Below, one piece after another: positions 8,892 through 17,674 of a stretch of DNA of 64,000 nucleotides (its first letter is position 1; each line of letters opens with the position of its first letter). The stretch is from Adhaeribacter radiodurans (GTDB lineage Bacteria; Bacteroidota; Bacteroidia; Cytophagales; Hymenobacteraceae): contig NZ_CP055153.1 in NCBI RefSeq assembly GCF_014075995.1, forward strand, positions 744,001 to 808,000, in the 5' to 3' direction. The translations under genes were made by a program, and so were the position numbers. The notes under the pieces are model-generated. The model ran no database searches. It worked only from the letters and a program-made list of their open reading frames with translations, and was not told the origin of the DNA.

Positions 8892-9950
8892 TTACCAGCC
8901 CAATTTCTCGCCTAGCAAAATACCTCCACCTGTTAAAACAATATTTAAAATAGCAAGCGGGATTAAAACTTTCCATCCCAGGTTCATCAACTGGTCGTAG
9001 CGGAAACGCGGTAAAGTCCAACGTACCCACATAAAGAAGAAGATAAAAAAGAAAATCTTCGCAAATAAAACTACTGTTCCTAAAATAGTAACAATGTTAT
9101 GCGCTAATTGTGGGTCTTTGGAAATATTAGCTTCCAGCCAATCCATACCCGGAAAATTAAAACCACCAAAGTACAAAGTGCTCATTACCGCAGAGGCTAC
9201 AAAAATGTTAATGTACTCCGCGAATAAATAAAGACCCAGTTTCATGGAAGAATATTCGGTATGGTAGCCACCAATTAATTCGGTTTCGCATTCCGGTAAG
9301 TCAAAGGGGGTACGGTTAGTTTCGGCAAATGCACAGACCAGGAAAATAATAAATCCTAACGGCTGGTACCAAATATTCCAATTAAAACCGTGTTGCTGCA
9401 ATGAAATCTCGCGTAACGATAAGGTGCCAGTCATCATTAAAATAGCAATAATGGAAAGACCCATCGCCAATTCGTACGAAATGTTCTGGGAGGCAGCCCG
9501 AACAGCGCCTAATAACGAAAATTTGTTATTAGATGCCCAACCACCAATCATAACGCCGTAAACTCCTAAAGAAACTACTCCGAAGATATAAAGCATTCCT
9601 ATGTTTACTTCAATAGCCTGTAACCGGATTTCGGGCAAACCCTCAAAACGAAGCGTATTGCCAAATGGAATAACCGCGCTGCTCATGCAAGCGGTAAGCA
9701 TAGCCAGCGATGGTCCGGCAATAAACAACCACTTGTTTGATTTGGCAGGAATAAATTCTTCTTTGAAAAACATTTTTACCGCGTCAGCAAGTGGCTGAGC
9801 TAAGCCAAACGGACCTGCCCGGTTGGGGCCAATCCGGTCCTGCAAAAAAGCAGCAACCTTACGTTCCGCATAAGTAGAGTAAGTGGCAATTAATAAGGTA
9901 ATACCAAAAATGGTAATAATGATAATCGCCTGAATGGCTAAAATAGGCAT
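8892..9950 (-). CDS. nuoH: NADH-quinone oxidoreductase subunit H
   Basis: NuoH (352 residues) forms much of the quinone-binding site where the two arms of complex I meet. Signatures visible are AAFLQDRIGPNRAGPFGLAQPLAD near residue 33-56 (stated here only as a region), the acidic loop AETNRTPFDLPECETELIGG near 210-230, and the final RYDQLMNLGWK. About eight to nine hydrophobic segments are present. It starts six bases after the nuoG stop. Confidence 0.95.
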   Translation of the reverse strand: MPILAIQAIIIITIFGITLLIATYSTYAERKVAAFLQDRIGPNRAGPFGLAQPLADAVKMFFKEEFIPAKSNKWLFIAGPSLAMLTACMSSAVIPFGNTLRFEGLPEIRLQAIEVNIGMLYIFGVVSLGVYGVMIGGWASNNKFSLLGAVRAASQNISYELAMGLSIIAILMMTGTLSLREISLQQHGFNWNIWYQPLGFIIFLVCAFAETNRTPFDLPECETELIGGYHTEYSSMKLGLYLFAEYINIFVASAVMSTLYFGGFNFPGMDWLEANISKDPQLAHNIVTILGTVVLFAKIFFFIFFFMWVRWTLPRFRYDQLMNLGWKVLIPLAILNIVLTGGGILLGEKLGW

Positions 9951-9956
9951 GTTATT

Positions 9957-10955
9957 TTATGGTATAAATGGTCTTGGAAAATTATTTAATTCATCAACCG
10001 TACTCTGCGGCAAATCAGGAACTAACTGCGGATTAATTACCGGAAGTTCATAATGATTGGCCGAAATAACCGAAGCGCGAGCAATGTGCCGCGGGCCATC
10101 CACTGTCCAGTCGCTCATTTCTTTTTTCTCGAAGCGACACTCGTTACAGATAAAATCTACTACTTCGCCGTACTCATTTTTGCGGGCCGTTACACGTAAA
10201 ACATCGTTGCCTCTATTCCAGAGTACTACTTTACCCGTACATTTCGGACAATCGCGATGAGCATCTAAAGGCTTGGTAAACCAAACCCGGTTTTTAAACC
10301 GGAAAGTTTTATCGGTTAAAGCTCCCACTGGGCATACGTCAATAACGTTGCCGGAGAAATCGTTATCAATTACATTTTCGATGTAAGTGCCAATTTCAGA
10401 AGCATCTCCGCGACCTAATACTCCGTGTACCCGCTTATCCGTAATCTGGTCGGCGGTATAAACACAACGGTAGCACAAAATACAGCGGTTCATGTGCAAC
10501 TGAATTAACGGACCAATATCTTGCCGCTCAAAAGTACGACGATCTTCCTCGTAACGGGTGGCGGAGGTGCCGTGTTCGTACGAAAAATTCTGTAAATCAC
10601 ATTCACCAGCCTGGTCACACACCGGGCAATCCAGCGGATGATTAATTAATAGCATTTCCACTACACCCTTCCGTGCTTCCAGCACTTGAGGAGAAAGGGT
10701 GTTTTCTACTACCATACCATCTTGCACCGGTGTTACGCACGAAGCTACCAATTTTGGCATGGGCCGAGGGTCTTTAGCGGAGCCAGCAGTTACTTTTACT
10801 AAGCAGGCGCGGCATTTACCACCGCTACCTTTTAAAGGCGTATAGTAACACATGGCGGGAGGTACTATATCGCCTCCTATTTTGCGGGCTGCATTTAATA
10901 TAGAGGTACCATCTGGCACTTCTACTTCAATACCGTCGAAAGTTATTTTTGCCAT
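9957..10955 (-). CDS. nuoG: NADH-quinone oxidoreductase subunit G, short form
   Basis: NuoG carries iron-sulfur clusters in the peripheral arm. The 332-residue protein has the [2Fe-2S] N1b ligands Cys36, Cys48, Cys51 and Cys73. It has the His106-Cys110-Cys113-Cys119 set (HPLDCPVCDQAGEC), and the ferredoxin-like set Cys158, Cys161, Cys164 and Cys208. A further four cysteines, CPKC at 236-239 and CNEC at 270-273, sit where the molybdopterin-type Fe4S4 domain begins in longer NuoG proteins. The protein then ends. The large molybdopterin-fold domain of the E. coli form (about 900 residues) is absent. I read this as a lineage form, not a broken gene, because the C-terminus is clean and no related frame follows. 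Confidence 0.9.
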   Translation of the reverse strand: MAKITFDGIEVEVPDGTSILNAARKIGGDIVPPAMCYYTPLKGSGGKCRACLVKVTAGSAKDPRPMPKLVASCVTPVQDGMVVENTLSPQVLEARKGVVEMLLINHPLDCPVCDQAGECDLQNFSYEHGTSATRYEEDRRTFERQDIGPLIQLHMNRCILCYRCVYTADQITDKRVHGVLGRGDASEIGTYIENVIDNDFSGNVIDVCPVGALTDKTFRFKNRVWFTKPLDAHRDCPKCTGKVVLWNRGNDVLRVTARKNEYGEVVDFICNECRFEKKEMSDWTVDGPRHIARASVISANHYELPVINPQLVPDLPQSTVDELNNFPRPFIP

Positions 10956-11269
10956 TTATATCTAGTTGTCAGTTGTTGGTTATTAAGGGTATGTCAATAT
11001 CTACCATTCACCAACTTGTTATTTTTTAATCAAACTCCCTGATTTAGATTAAGAGTAGGTAAAACTTAAACTTGATTAAACCTTTGCTTATTCTATAAAA
11101 GAGAAAATTTAAAAATTAGTAGTATCTACTATTAAATTTTAGAAAGAAATTTACTTTTTCTGTCAAACCTTACCGGAAATTTCCTGGTAAAAGCTTATGG
11201 TTGCCAACCTTATATTTTACTAGTATGTAGTTACTATAATGTTGGTAGTTTGTTATTTTATAATTCAGC
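10956..11269. other. 314-base gap between nuoG and nuoF
   Basis: No coding frame is visible here. The part nearest nuoG (10963-11018) is a seven-base periodic tract. The rest is AT-rich with no promoter match that I would trust. A missing NuoG domain is not encoded here. Confidence 0.7.
10963..11018. repeat. Heptamer-periodic tract, nuoG-nuoF gap
   Basis: Units of seven read TAGTTGT, CAGTTGT, TGGTTAT, TAAGGGT, ATGTCAA, TATCTAC, CATTCAC, CAACTTG. The second half resembles the reverse complement of the first (AGTTGTTGG against CCAACTTG). The stretch CTACCATTCACCAACT also resembles the nuoM-nuoN repeat. Confidence 0.5.
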
Positions 11270-12616
11270 TTAAACTAAGGATGCTACTTCGGCACCGCGG
11301 TAAACAGCACCAGGCTGCGTAGCCGCTTCCGGATGTTTCACATGCCATTCAAACTCTTCCCGGAAATGACGCACCGCACTCGCCACTGGCCAGGCAGCAG
11401 CATCGCCTAATGGGCAAATAGTATTTCCTTCGATTTGCTTGGAAACATTTACCAGTAAATCAATGTCGTGCATGTGGCCGTGACCATGTTCAATGCGGTG
11501 CAGGATTTTTTCCATCCAACCGGTACCTTCGCGGCAAGGGCTACACTGACCGCACGATTCATGATGATAGAAACGGGAGAAGTTCCAGGTATTGCGAACA
11601 ATACAAGTAGTATCATCCATTACAATAAATCCACCTGAACCTAACATTGTACCGCTCACAAATCCCCCTTCAGACAATGATTCATAGGTCATTACTCGTG
11701 GCGTACCTTCGGCAGTTTTTAAGAACAATTGAGCTGGTAAAATAGGAACGGACGAACCTCCTGCTACTATAGCTTTAAACTGACGACCTTTCCAGATACC
11801 ACCGCAATATTCATCCGAAAATAAAAATTCTTCAACCGGTAAGCCTAATTCAATTTCATAAACCCCAGGCTTATTAATATGACCACCCGCTGAAATTAGC
11901 TTGGTACCCGTACTGCGACCAACCCCAATTTTGGCGTATTCTTCTCCAGTATTATTTACAATCCAAGGTACAGAAGCAATAGATTCTACGTTGTTTACTA
12001 CAGTAGGGCAAGCATATAAGCCTTGCACCGCCGGGAATGGCGGTTTGTTGCGGGGGTTCCCACGTTTACCTTCTAAAGATTCCAGTAAAGCCGTTTCTTC
12101 GCCGCAAATATAGGCTCCACCTCCAGGGTGTACGTGTAAATCCAAAGAATAACCCGAACCCAAAATGTTTTCCCCTAAAAGACCAGATGCGTAGGCTTCG
12201 GCAATTGCTTTTTCTAAAATTCGGAGCACAAACATAAGTTCGCCGCGAATGTAAATGTATGAGGTACGGGCTCCCAAGGCATAGCTAGAGGTAATCATAC
12301 CTTCTATCAAAGCATGTGGGATTTTTTCCATTAATACCCGGTCTTTGAAGGTGCCTGGCTCCGACTCGTCGGCATTACAAACCAAGTAACGTGGTTTACC
12401 TTCCGGTTTCGCCAAAAAGCTCCACTTCATTCCGGTAGGGAATCCGGCACCCCCCCGACCCCGTAAGCCTGATTTTTTCACTTCTTCCACCACTTCTTCC
12501 GGAGTCATGGTTTTAAGTGCTTTTTCCACGGAGCGGTAACCACCCATTTTGCGGTAAACCTCCAAGGTATTAATGCCGGGTACGTTAATATGTTCAGTTA
12601 ATATTTTTCTTCCCAT
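11270..12616 (-). CDS. nuoF: NADH-quinone oxidoreductase subunit F
   Basis: NuoF (448 residues) binds NADH, FMN and the [4Fe-4S] cluster N3 and is the entry point for electrons. The glycine-rich FMN/NADH region reads GLRGRGGAGFPTGMKW near residue 50-66. Residues of the nucleotide site are also seen in CNADESEPGTFKDR. The N3 ligands are ESCGQCSPCREGTGW plus the later NTICPLGDAAAWP. The length is normal. It follows nuoE with a 134-base gap that carries paired repeats. Confidence 0.96.
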   Translation of the reverse strand: MGRKILTEHINVPGINTLEVYRKMGGYRSVEKALKTMTPEEVVEEVKKSGLRGRGGAGFPTGMKWSFLAKPEGKPRYLVCNADESEPGTFKDRVLMEKIPHALIEGMITSSYALGARTSYIYIRGELMFVLRILEKAIAEAYASGLLGENILGSGYSLDLHVHPGGGAYICGEETALLESLEGKRGNPRNKPPFPAVQGLYACPTVVNNVESIASVPWIVNNTGEEYAKIGVGRSTGTKLISAGGHINKPGVYEIELGLPVEEFLFSDEYCGGIWKGRQFKAIVAGGSSVPILPAQLFLKTAEGTPRVMTYESLSEGGFVSGTMLGSGGFIVMDDTTCIVRNTWNFSRFYHHESCGQCSPCREGTGWMEKILHRIEHGHGHMHDIDLLVNVSKQIEGNTICPLGDAAAWPVASAVRHFREEFEWHVKHPEAATQPGAVYRGAEVASLV

Positions 12617-12630
12617 TTTTTCTTAGATTC

Positions 12631-12753
12631 AAGTATCAGGACACAAGTACCAAGACTATCAAATTCACTTTTTTATTATTCAGACTTCTGTTTCAGGTTT
12701 AAAAATTTTGTTATAAATCTTACTGCCTGATCCATCCTGCCTGATACTATTTA
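12631..12753. repeat. Paired inverted heptamer tracts, nuoF-nuoE gap
   Basis: The first tract (12631-12658) reads AAGTATC, AGGACAC, AAGTACC, AAGACTA. The second (12719-12753) reads CTTACTG, CCTGATC, CATCCTG, CCTGATA, CTATTTA and ends at the nuoE stop. They are in inverted orientation, with AGTATCAGG and CCTGATACT exactly complementary. The first tract closely resembles the reverse complement of a tract at 36151-36192. Confidence 0.6.
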
Positions 12754-13260
12754 CTCATTTCTCATATCGTCCAGCAGTTTATCGGTGCTGTCCGGGTCTA
12801 GATTTTCGTAGTATGTTTCCCGGATTTGCAGCATAGGACCCATACCACAAGCCGCAAGGCATTCTACCGTTTTTAAAGTAAACATACCATCCGCGGATGT
12901 TTCCCCCACTTTGCATCCTAGCCGGTGCTCCAGGTGTTCAATCAACTGATCGGCACCCCGTAACATACAAGGACCTGTCCGACAAACTTCCAACACATGC
13001 TTACCCACTGGTTTTAAATTAAACATGGTGTAAAAAGTAGCTACTTCGTACACTTCAATGGGGGCAATACCTAAAATTTCAGCTACTTTATCTTGCACCT
13101 GAGAGCTTACCCAACCTCCAAATTCAGCCTGCGCAATGTGTAACACCGGTAAAATGGCTGATTTCTTCCGATCCGGTGGATAATGAGAAATGTAACGCTG
13201 AATTTCGGCCATTGCTGCATCCGAAAATTGAATGTCGTTGATTGTTGTTGTATTGTCCAT
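12751..13260 (-). CDS. nuoE: NADH-quinone oxidoreductase subunit E
   Basis: NuoE (169 residues) has a thioredoxin-like fold and binds the [2Fe-2S] cluster N1a near the FMN of NuoF. The four ligands are seen in CRTGPC and in CLAACGMGP, about 35 residues apart as in the family. The VYEVATFYTMF segment is also characteristic. The ATG start at 13260 gives a normal length. Confidence 0.95.
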   Translation of the reverse strand: MDNTTTINDIQFSDAAMAEIQRYISHYPPDRKKSAILPVLHIAQAEFGGWVSSQVQDKVAEILGIAPIEVYEVATFYTMFNLKPVGKHVLEVCRTGPCMLRGADQLIEHLEHRLGCKVGETSADGMFTLKTVECLAACGMGPMLQIRETYYENLDPDSTDKLLDDMRNE

Positions 13261-13392
13261 TTTAAAGTTAGCGGCGATAAACTGCTAAGTTTTCAGCACT
13301 CCGCTTTACCTAGCATTTTAATTTATCTGCTTTTCTATAGCTAATTTATTTTAAGATTATCTTTCCGGCTATCAGGCCTTTATTGCAAATTA

Positions 13393-14646
13393 CTAGGCAT
13401 CCAGCTCCCCGGCAATCACATTCATGCTACTCAGAATAATAATGGCATCGGAGAGCGACGTGCCTACTACCATTTCCGGGTAAGCCTGGTAATAAATAAA
13501 GCAAGGCCGCCGGAAATGCAACCGGTAAGGAGCCCGACCACCATCACTAATCAGATAAAAACCTAATTCGCCATTTGCACCTTCTACGGAGTGGTAAACT
13601 TCACCAACCGGAGCATCAATTTCTCCCATTATAATTTTGAAATGGTAAATCAAGGCTTCCATGTTGCGGTATACTTCCTGCTTAGGTGGCAGGTAATATT
13701 CTGGAGCATCGGCGTGATAAGGGCCTTCCGGTAAGTTTTCTAAAGCTTGCTCGATAATGCGTAAACTTTGCCAGATTTCTTCGTTCCGTACCAAAAAGCG
13801 ATCGTAAGTATCGCCTTTAGTACCTACCGGAATTTCAAAATCAAAATCTTCGTAAGAAGAGTATGGATTCATTATACGTACATCATAATCCACTCCGGCA
13901 GCACGCAGGTTTGGTCCGGTAAAACCGTAATTCAAGGCTTTTTCGGCGGTAATTGGTCCTACATCTACGGTGCGGTCCATAAAAATACGGTTACGGTTAA
14001 ACAGCGATTCAAACTCACGCATTACCGGCGGAAATTCCTTTATCCATTTGCGCAACTTTGCTAAAGCAGTAGGAGAGAAGTCCCTTTCCATGCCGCCGAT
14101 CCGGCCCATGTTAGTAGTTAGGCGAGCGCCGCAGATTTCTTCATAAATTTCGTATACTTTTTCCCGCTCCTGAAATACATACAAGAAGCCCGTAAAAGCA
14201 CCGGTATCCACACCTAAAATAGAATTACAAATAAGATGGTCGGTAATCCGGGCCAGTTCCATTACAATTACGCGCATGTAATCGGCCCTTTTAGGGATTT
14301 TTACCCCAAGTAATTTCTCCACCGTCATCCACCATCCCATATTATTTATAGGAGAGGAACAGTAATTTAACCGGTCGGTAAGGGGAGTTATTTGGTAAAA
14401 CGGACGGCGTTCGGCAATTTTTTCGAAGGCCCGGTGAATGTAACCAATCGTGGGTACCCCCGAAATAATTCTCTCACCGTCCATTTGTAATATATTCTGG
14501 AAAACACCGTGTGTTGCCGGGTGAGTAGGTCCCAGGTTAAGCGTAGTTAACTCCCGTTCAAAATCTCCAACGTTTTGCACGGCGCCAGAGGAATTCCCAG
14601 GCATTATGCCGGTATTTGAAGGAGTACCGTTCTTAATATCTGCCAT
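13393..14646 (-). CDS. nuoD: NADH-quinone oxidoreductase subunit D
   Basis: NuoD (417 residues) is the 49 kDa-type subunit that lines the quinone pocket and is related to hydrogenase large subunits. Visible features are LGPTHPATHGV near residue 37-47, which holds the quinone-site histidines, and GRIGGMERDFSP near 180. The usual C-terminal end with the IILSSMN and GELD pattern is also present. It has no NuoC domain fused, and nuoC is a separate gene upstream. Confidence 0.96.
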   Translation of the reverse strand: MADIKNGTPSNTGIMPGNSSGAVQNVGDFERELTTLNLGPTHPATHGVFQNILQMDGERIISGVPTIGYIHRAFEKIAERRPFYQITPLTDRLNYCSSPINNMGWWMTVEKLLGVKIPKRADYMRVIVMELARITDHLICNSILGVDTGAFTGFLYVFQEREKVYEIYEEICGARLTTNMGRIGGMERDFSPTALAKLRKWIKEFPPVMREFESLFNRNRIFMDRTVDVGPITAEKALNYGFTGPNLRAAGVDYDVRIMNPYSSYEDFDFEIPVGTKGDTYDRFLVRNEEIWQSLRIIEQALENLPEGPYHADAPEYYLPPKQEVYRNMEALIYHFKIIMGEIDAPVGEVYHSVEGANGELGFYLISDGGRAPYRLHFRRPCFIYYQAYPEMVVGTSLSDAIIILSSMNVIAGELDA

Positions 14647-14783
14647 ATATTGGTCCAGTATTCAAATTGTTATTTGCTGATTTTATTAGTAAAACAGAAT
14701 CAATAAATAACTTTATATAATCAATTATTACTTAAAATATACGTTAGCCGGAAGTATTTCTCCTTTATGGCTAACTACAGCGC

Positions 14784-15290
14784 TTATCTGCCGAAGAAAG
14801 TATCTACCTTGTCTTCACGCGTTCCATCCTCTAATGCATACTGCTTACGTAAAGGGTGGTAAGTCATGTCTTCTACATTTAAAATCCGAATCAGATTAGG
14901 ATGTCCTACGAAGATAACCCCAAAGAAATCATAAGCTTCCCGCTCCATCCAGTTAGCGGTTTCATACAGGTTGGTTAAGGTAGGCATATTCGGGTCTTCA
15001 ATCGGGAAGAAAATCTTAATCCGGAGGCGTACATTGTGCACTAAACTGTGTACATGGTACACCATTCCTAATTCGGCTCCTTGCTTTTCCGGGTAATGAA
15101 CGCCGCACATAGTAGTGAGGAAATTCATTTGCAGATACTCATGGTAATACAAGTATTCCATGATCGGAAGCAAATTTTCGCGAGATGTAGTAAGAGTTAA
15201 CAAACCATAAGGCTCCCAAATATCAAAAAGGGCGTCGCCGAATTTTTTAGTTAAATGTTCGAGAAGGATCTGGTTATTAAGCGGCTCCAT
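14784..15290 (-). CDS. nuoC: NADH-quinone oxidoreductase subunit C
   Basis: NuoC (168 residues) is the 30 kDa-type structural subunit of the peripheral arm. The family signature appears as ANWMEREAYDFFGVIFVGHP near residue 110-130, followed by LRKQYALEDGTREDK. The start at 15290 is four bases after the nuoB stop, so the two genes are closely coupled. The length is typical for an unfused NuoC. Confidence 0.95.
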   Translation of the reverse strand: MEPLNNQILLEHLTKKFGDALFDIWEPYGLLTLTTSRENLLPIMEYLYYHEYLQMNFLTTMCGVHYPEKQGAELGMVYHVHSLVHNVRLRIKIFFPIEDPNMPTLTNLYETANWMEREAYDFFGVIFVGHPNLIRILNVEDMTYHPLRKQYALEDGTREDKVDTFFGR

Positions 15291-15293
15291 GCG

Positions 15294-15836
15294 TTATTTA
15301 ATGTTATAGGAAGCTAATAAAGCTTGATACTCCGGAGAATTCCGGCGACGCAGGGATTCATTTTTTACCAGGTCCTGAATGCGCATTAATCCATCTAATA
15401 CCTGTTCGGGCCGCGGCGGACAACCTGCTACGTACACATCAACCGGAATTATCCGGTCAATACCTTGTAATACGCTGTACGTATCAAAAATACCACCGCT
15501 AGTAGCGCAAGCTCCCATAGCTAATACCCAACGCGGCTCCGCCATTTGCTCGTAAACCTGTTTTACAATGGGCGCCATTTTCTTGGCAATAGTACCCATC
15601 ACCATTAATAAGTCTGCCTGACGCGGCGAAAAGCTTGGGCGTTCAGAACCAAAACGGGCTATATCGTAATGTGCCCCCATTGTTGCCATAAATTCGATAC
15701 CACAGCAAGAGGTAGCAAATGGCAAAGGCCACAAAGAGTGGCTGCGGGCTAATCCAACTACTTTTTCTAAGGAAGTGGCAAAAAAACCGGCGCCTTCAAA
15801 GCCATCCGGTGCATCTACCATTTTTATATCTGCCAT
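15294..15836 (-). CDS. nuoB: NADH-quinone oxidoreductase subunit B
   Basis: NuoB (180 residues) holds cluster N2, the last iron-sulfur cluster before quinone. The ligands are in the consecutive pair [11 protein letters not shown] near residue 40, in [11 protein letters not shown] near 105, and in [10 protein letters not shown] near 140. All four cysteines are present. It precedes nuoC with a three-base gap. Confidence 0.96.
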   Translation of the reverse strand: MADIKMVDAPDGFEGAGFFATSLEKVVGLARSHSLWPLPFATSCCGIEFMATMGAHYDIARFGSERPSFSPRQADLLMVMGTIAKKMAPIVKQVYEQMAEPRWVLAMGACATSGGIFDTYSVLQGIDRIIPVDVYVAGCPPRPEQVLDGLMRIQDLVKNESLRRRNSPEYQALLASYNIK

Positions 15837-15929
15837 ACAATCTATGTTCTTGATTTAGATAATTAAAACGAATGAACGTTCTAAAATCCAACATCTATTA
15901 GCTTATAAAAGTTTTACTATTTTGGTGGG

Positions 15930-16310
15930 TTACTCCCATTTCAGGATGCCCTTCTTGATAACGTAAAAGAAACCAATTAATAATAACGCCATAAAGACCA
16001 GCATTTGTATAAATCCGTCGAAACCAAATTCCCTGAAATTTACCGCCCAAGGATAAAGAAATATGATTTCTACGTCAAATAATACAAATAATATAGCCGT
16101 CATGAAGTACTTGTAAGAAATGGGGGTACGGGCATTCCCAACTGACTCAAGACCACTTTCCCAGGCAGCGTCTTTTACCTTACTGTGCCGTTTGGGGCCA
16201 ATAAGGTGGGTAACCACCATAGAAAAAATTACAAAGCCTAAAGCGGCCGCAAATTGAATTAATATGGGTAAGTAGTCCGATGGTAATTGATTTACGGGCG
16301 CTGTTTCCAT
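15930..16310 (-). CDS. nuoA: NADH-quinone oxidoreductase subunit A
   Basis: NuoA (126 residues) is a three-helix membrane subunit by the quinone channel. The conserved loop is seen as YESGLESVG-like AWESGLESVGNAR near residue 50, and the acidic second helix as FVLFDVEIIFLYPWA. It is the first gene of the nuo cluster. A good promoter lies about 30-60 bases upstream. Confidence 0.95.
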   Translation of the reverse strand: METAPVNQLPSDYLPILIQFAAALGFVIFSMVVTHLIGPKRHSKVKDAAWESGLESVGNARTPISYKYFMTAILFVLFDVEIIFLYPWAVNFREFGFDGFIQMLVFMALLLIGFFYVIKKGILKWE

Positions 16311-16340
16311 TCTTTAGGGTTCCGTTTGTGAAATTTGGAG

Positions 16341-16371
16341 CAAAAGTACGCATTAATCATAAAGATTCAAA
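16341..16371 (-). promoter_or_regulatory. Promoter of the nuo operon
   Basis: On the minus strand this reads TTTG, 19 bases, then TACTTTTG, an exact fit to the Bacteroidota sigma-A pattern (TTTG-N19-TAnnTTTG). The -7 element at 16348-16341 lies 31 bases before the nuoA ATG, leaving a short leader. Confidence 0.8.
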
Positions 16372-16503
16372 CAAAGCAGCATTTGTTAAGGACACACCTT
16401 TCAGAAAGTTTAAGAATCAAAATGACTTATTTTGGTAAATAGTAAAAATAGCCGGCAAGCAGAAACCTATATAAGTAAAGCTATTGTTGATAGCTGGATT
16501 ATT

Positions 16504-17448
16504 TTATTTACTAACTGGAGCGGTATTTTTAAGTAAATTACTCGCTACCATCCAATTTATAAAGCGCTCGAACCAATCATCCGGCGTAGTAGGATTTTTC
16601 AGACCAAAACCGTGACCACCTTTTGGATAAATATGCAGTTCGGTATTTATACCAAGCTTATGTAAAGCCTGGTAAAACAAGATACTATTGTCTGGCGGTA
16701 CTACTTTATCGTCAGAAGCATGAATTAAAAAGGTAGGAGGAGTTTGAGCTGTAATTTGTTGCTCGTTGGAGTATTCTTTTAATTTTTCCGGAGAAGCATT
16801 TTTGCCCAACAAATTATCAAATGAACCCTGATGAATTACCCCAGGCTGGCTGCTAATAACCGGGTAAACTAAAACCATAAAATCTGGGCGTACCGAAATG
16901 TTATCGGGGTTTGGAGTAACTGCTTTTTGAAAATGCGTGCCCGCGGTAGAGGCCAGGTGACCACCGGCCGAAAATCCCATAATACCTATCCGCTTAGGGT
17001 CTACCTGCCATTCAGTAGCCCGTTTGCGCACTACCCGGATGGCTTGCTGTGCATCTTGTAAAGGCGCTATTTCGGGGTTAGTAGAAGTTTTAGAGCTGGG
17101 CAAGCGGTATTTTACCACGAAAGCAGCAATTCCTTTTTCATTCAATCTCCGGGCAACATCTACCCCTTCGTGACCAGCCGCTATAATTCCGTAGCCGCCT
17201 CCCGGGCAAATAACTACAGCCGCGCCGGTAGCTTTGTCTTTTGAAGGTAAATAAGCTGTAAGCGTAGGATTACGAACCAGGCTGATGCGCAAAATACCAT
17301 CTGTTTCTGTTTTTTCTTCGTTAGGGCCAGGTTTGGCATTAGGGATATTGCCTTCGTACAAGGGAAGTTCCATAGGTTTGGTTTGGGCAAAGGCCGGACT
17401 TAAATTCAGGCTAAAAAGTGTAAACAGGAGAATAGCTACTTTTTTCAT
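16504..17448 (-). CDS. Exported alpha/beta hydrolase, acetylxylan-esterase-like
   Basis: This 314-residue protein looks like a secreted esterase of the alpha/beta hydrolase fold, close to the feruloyl/acetylxylan esterase-like group often found in Bacteroidota. A signal peptide ends near FAQT at about residue 22. The oxyanion-type motif VICPGGGYG, the nucleophile in GFSAGGHLAS, an aspartate in SDDKVVPP and the final histidine in GGHGFG are all present. I chose the ATG at 17448, because extending the frame to 17454 needs a TTG start and adds only two residues. The natural substrate is not clear from sequence. Confidence 0.8.
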   Translation of the reverse strand: MKKVAILLFTLFSLNLSPAFAQTKPMELPLYEGNIPNAKPGPNEEKTETDGILRISLVRNPTLTAYLPSKDKATGAAVVICPGGGYGIIAAGHEGVDVARRLNEKGIAAFVVKYRLPSSKTSTNPEIAPLQDAQQAIRVVRKRATEWQVDPKRIGIMGFSAGGHLASTAGTHFQKAVTPNPDNISVRPDFMVLVYPVISSQPGVIHQGSFDNLLGKNASPEKLKEYSNEQQITAQTPPTFLIHASDDKVVPPDNSILFYQALHKLGINTELHIYPKGGHGFGLKNPTTPDDWFERFINWMVASNLLKNTAPVSK

Positions 17449-17465
17449 GGGCAACTAGCAGAACA

Positions 17466-17496
17466 CAAAGTTAAGTTTTCGTTAAAGCTACAGCAA
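17466..17496 (-). promoter_or_regulatory. Candidate promoter of the esterase gene
   Basis: On the minus strand TTG (17496-17494), a 20-base spacer and TAACTTTG (17473-17466) fit the Bacteroidota promoter pattern with one extra spacer base. The -7 element is 18 bases from the ATG. Confidence 0.5.
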
Positions 17497-17636
17497 TTTA
17501 TTTTCTTATTGTAATAATCACTACAAGTATTATAAAGATGACTATCCGGATTTTATATAAGCAATTAAAATATTTAGAGCTTTAAATTTTAATACTATTC
17601 TTGATTTTAAAATTTGAATTTAATTAAAAACAAGAA

Positions 17637-17662
17637 GCCCCGGTAGTAGAAACAACCGGGGC
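17637..17662 (-). terminator. Terminator after pruA
   Basis: An eight-base GC-rich stem (17637-17644 with 17655-17662, GCCCCGGT/ACCGGGGC) is followed on the minus strand by CTTCTTGTTTTTAATT. It begins 13 bases past the pruA stop, the usual place for an intrinsic terminator. Confidence 0.85.
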
Positions 17663-17674
17663 GGATATTGCTAA

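Noticed and set aside
10956-11269. Possible remnant of the missing NuoG molybdopterin domain in the nuoG-nuoF gap
   Set aside because: The gap has no related coding signal in any frame, and NuoG ends cleanly. The short form is better explained as a lineage variant.
2042-16310. Open frames on the plus strand across the nuo cluster (for example 8516-8839 and 13768-14064)
   Set aside because: They are antisense to strongly conserved complex I genes, have no recognisable motifs, and their composition follows the overlapping gene.
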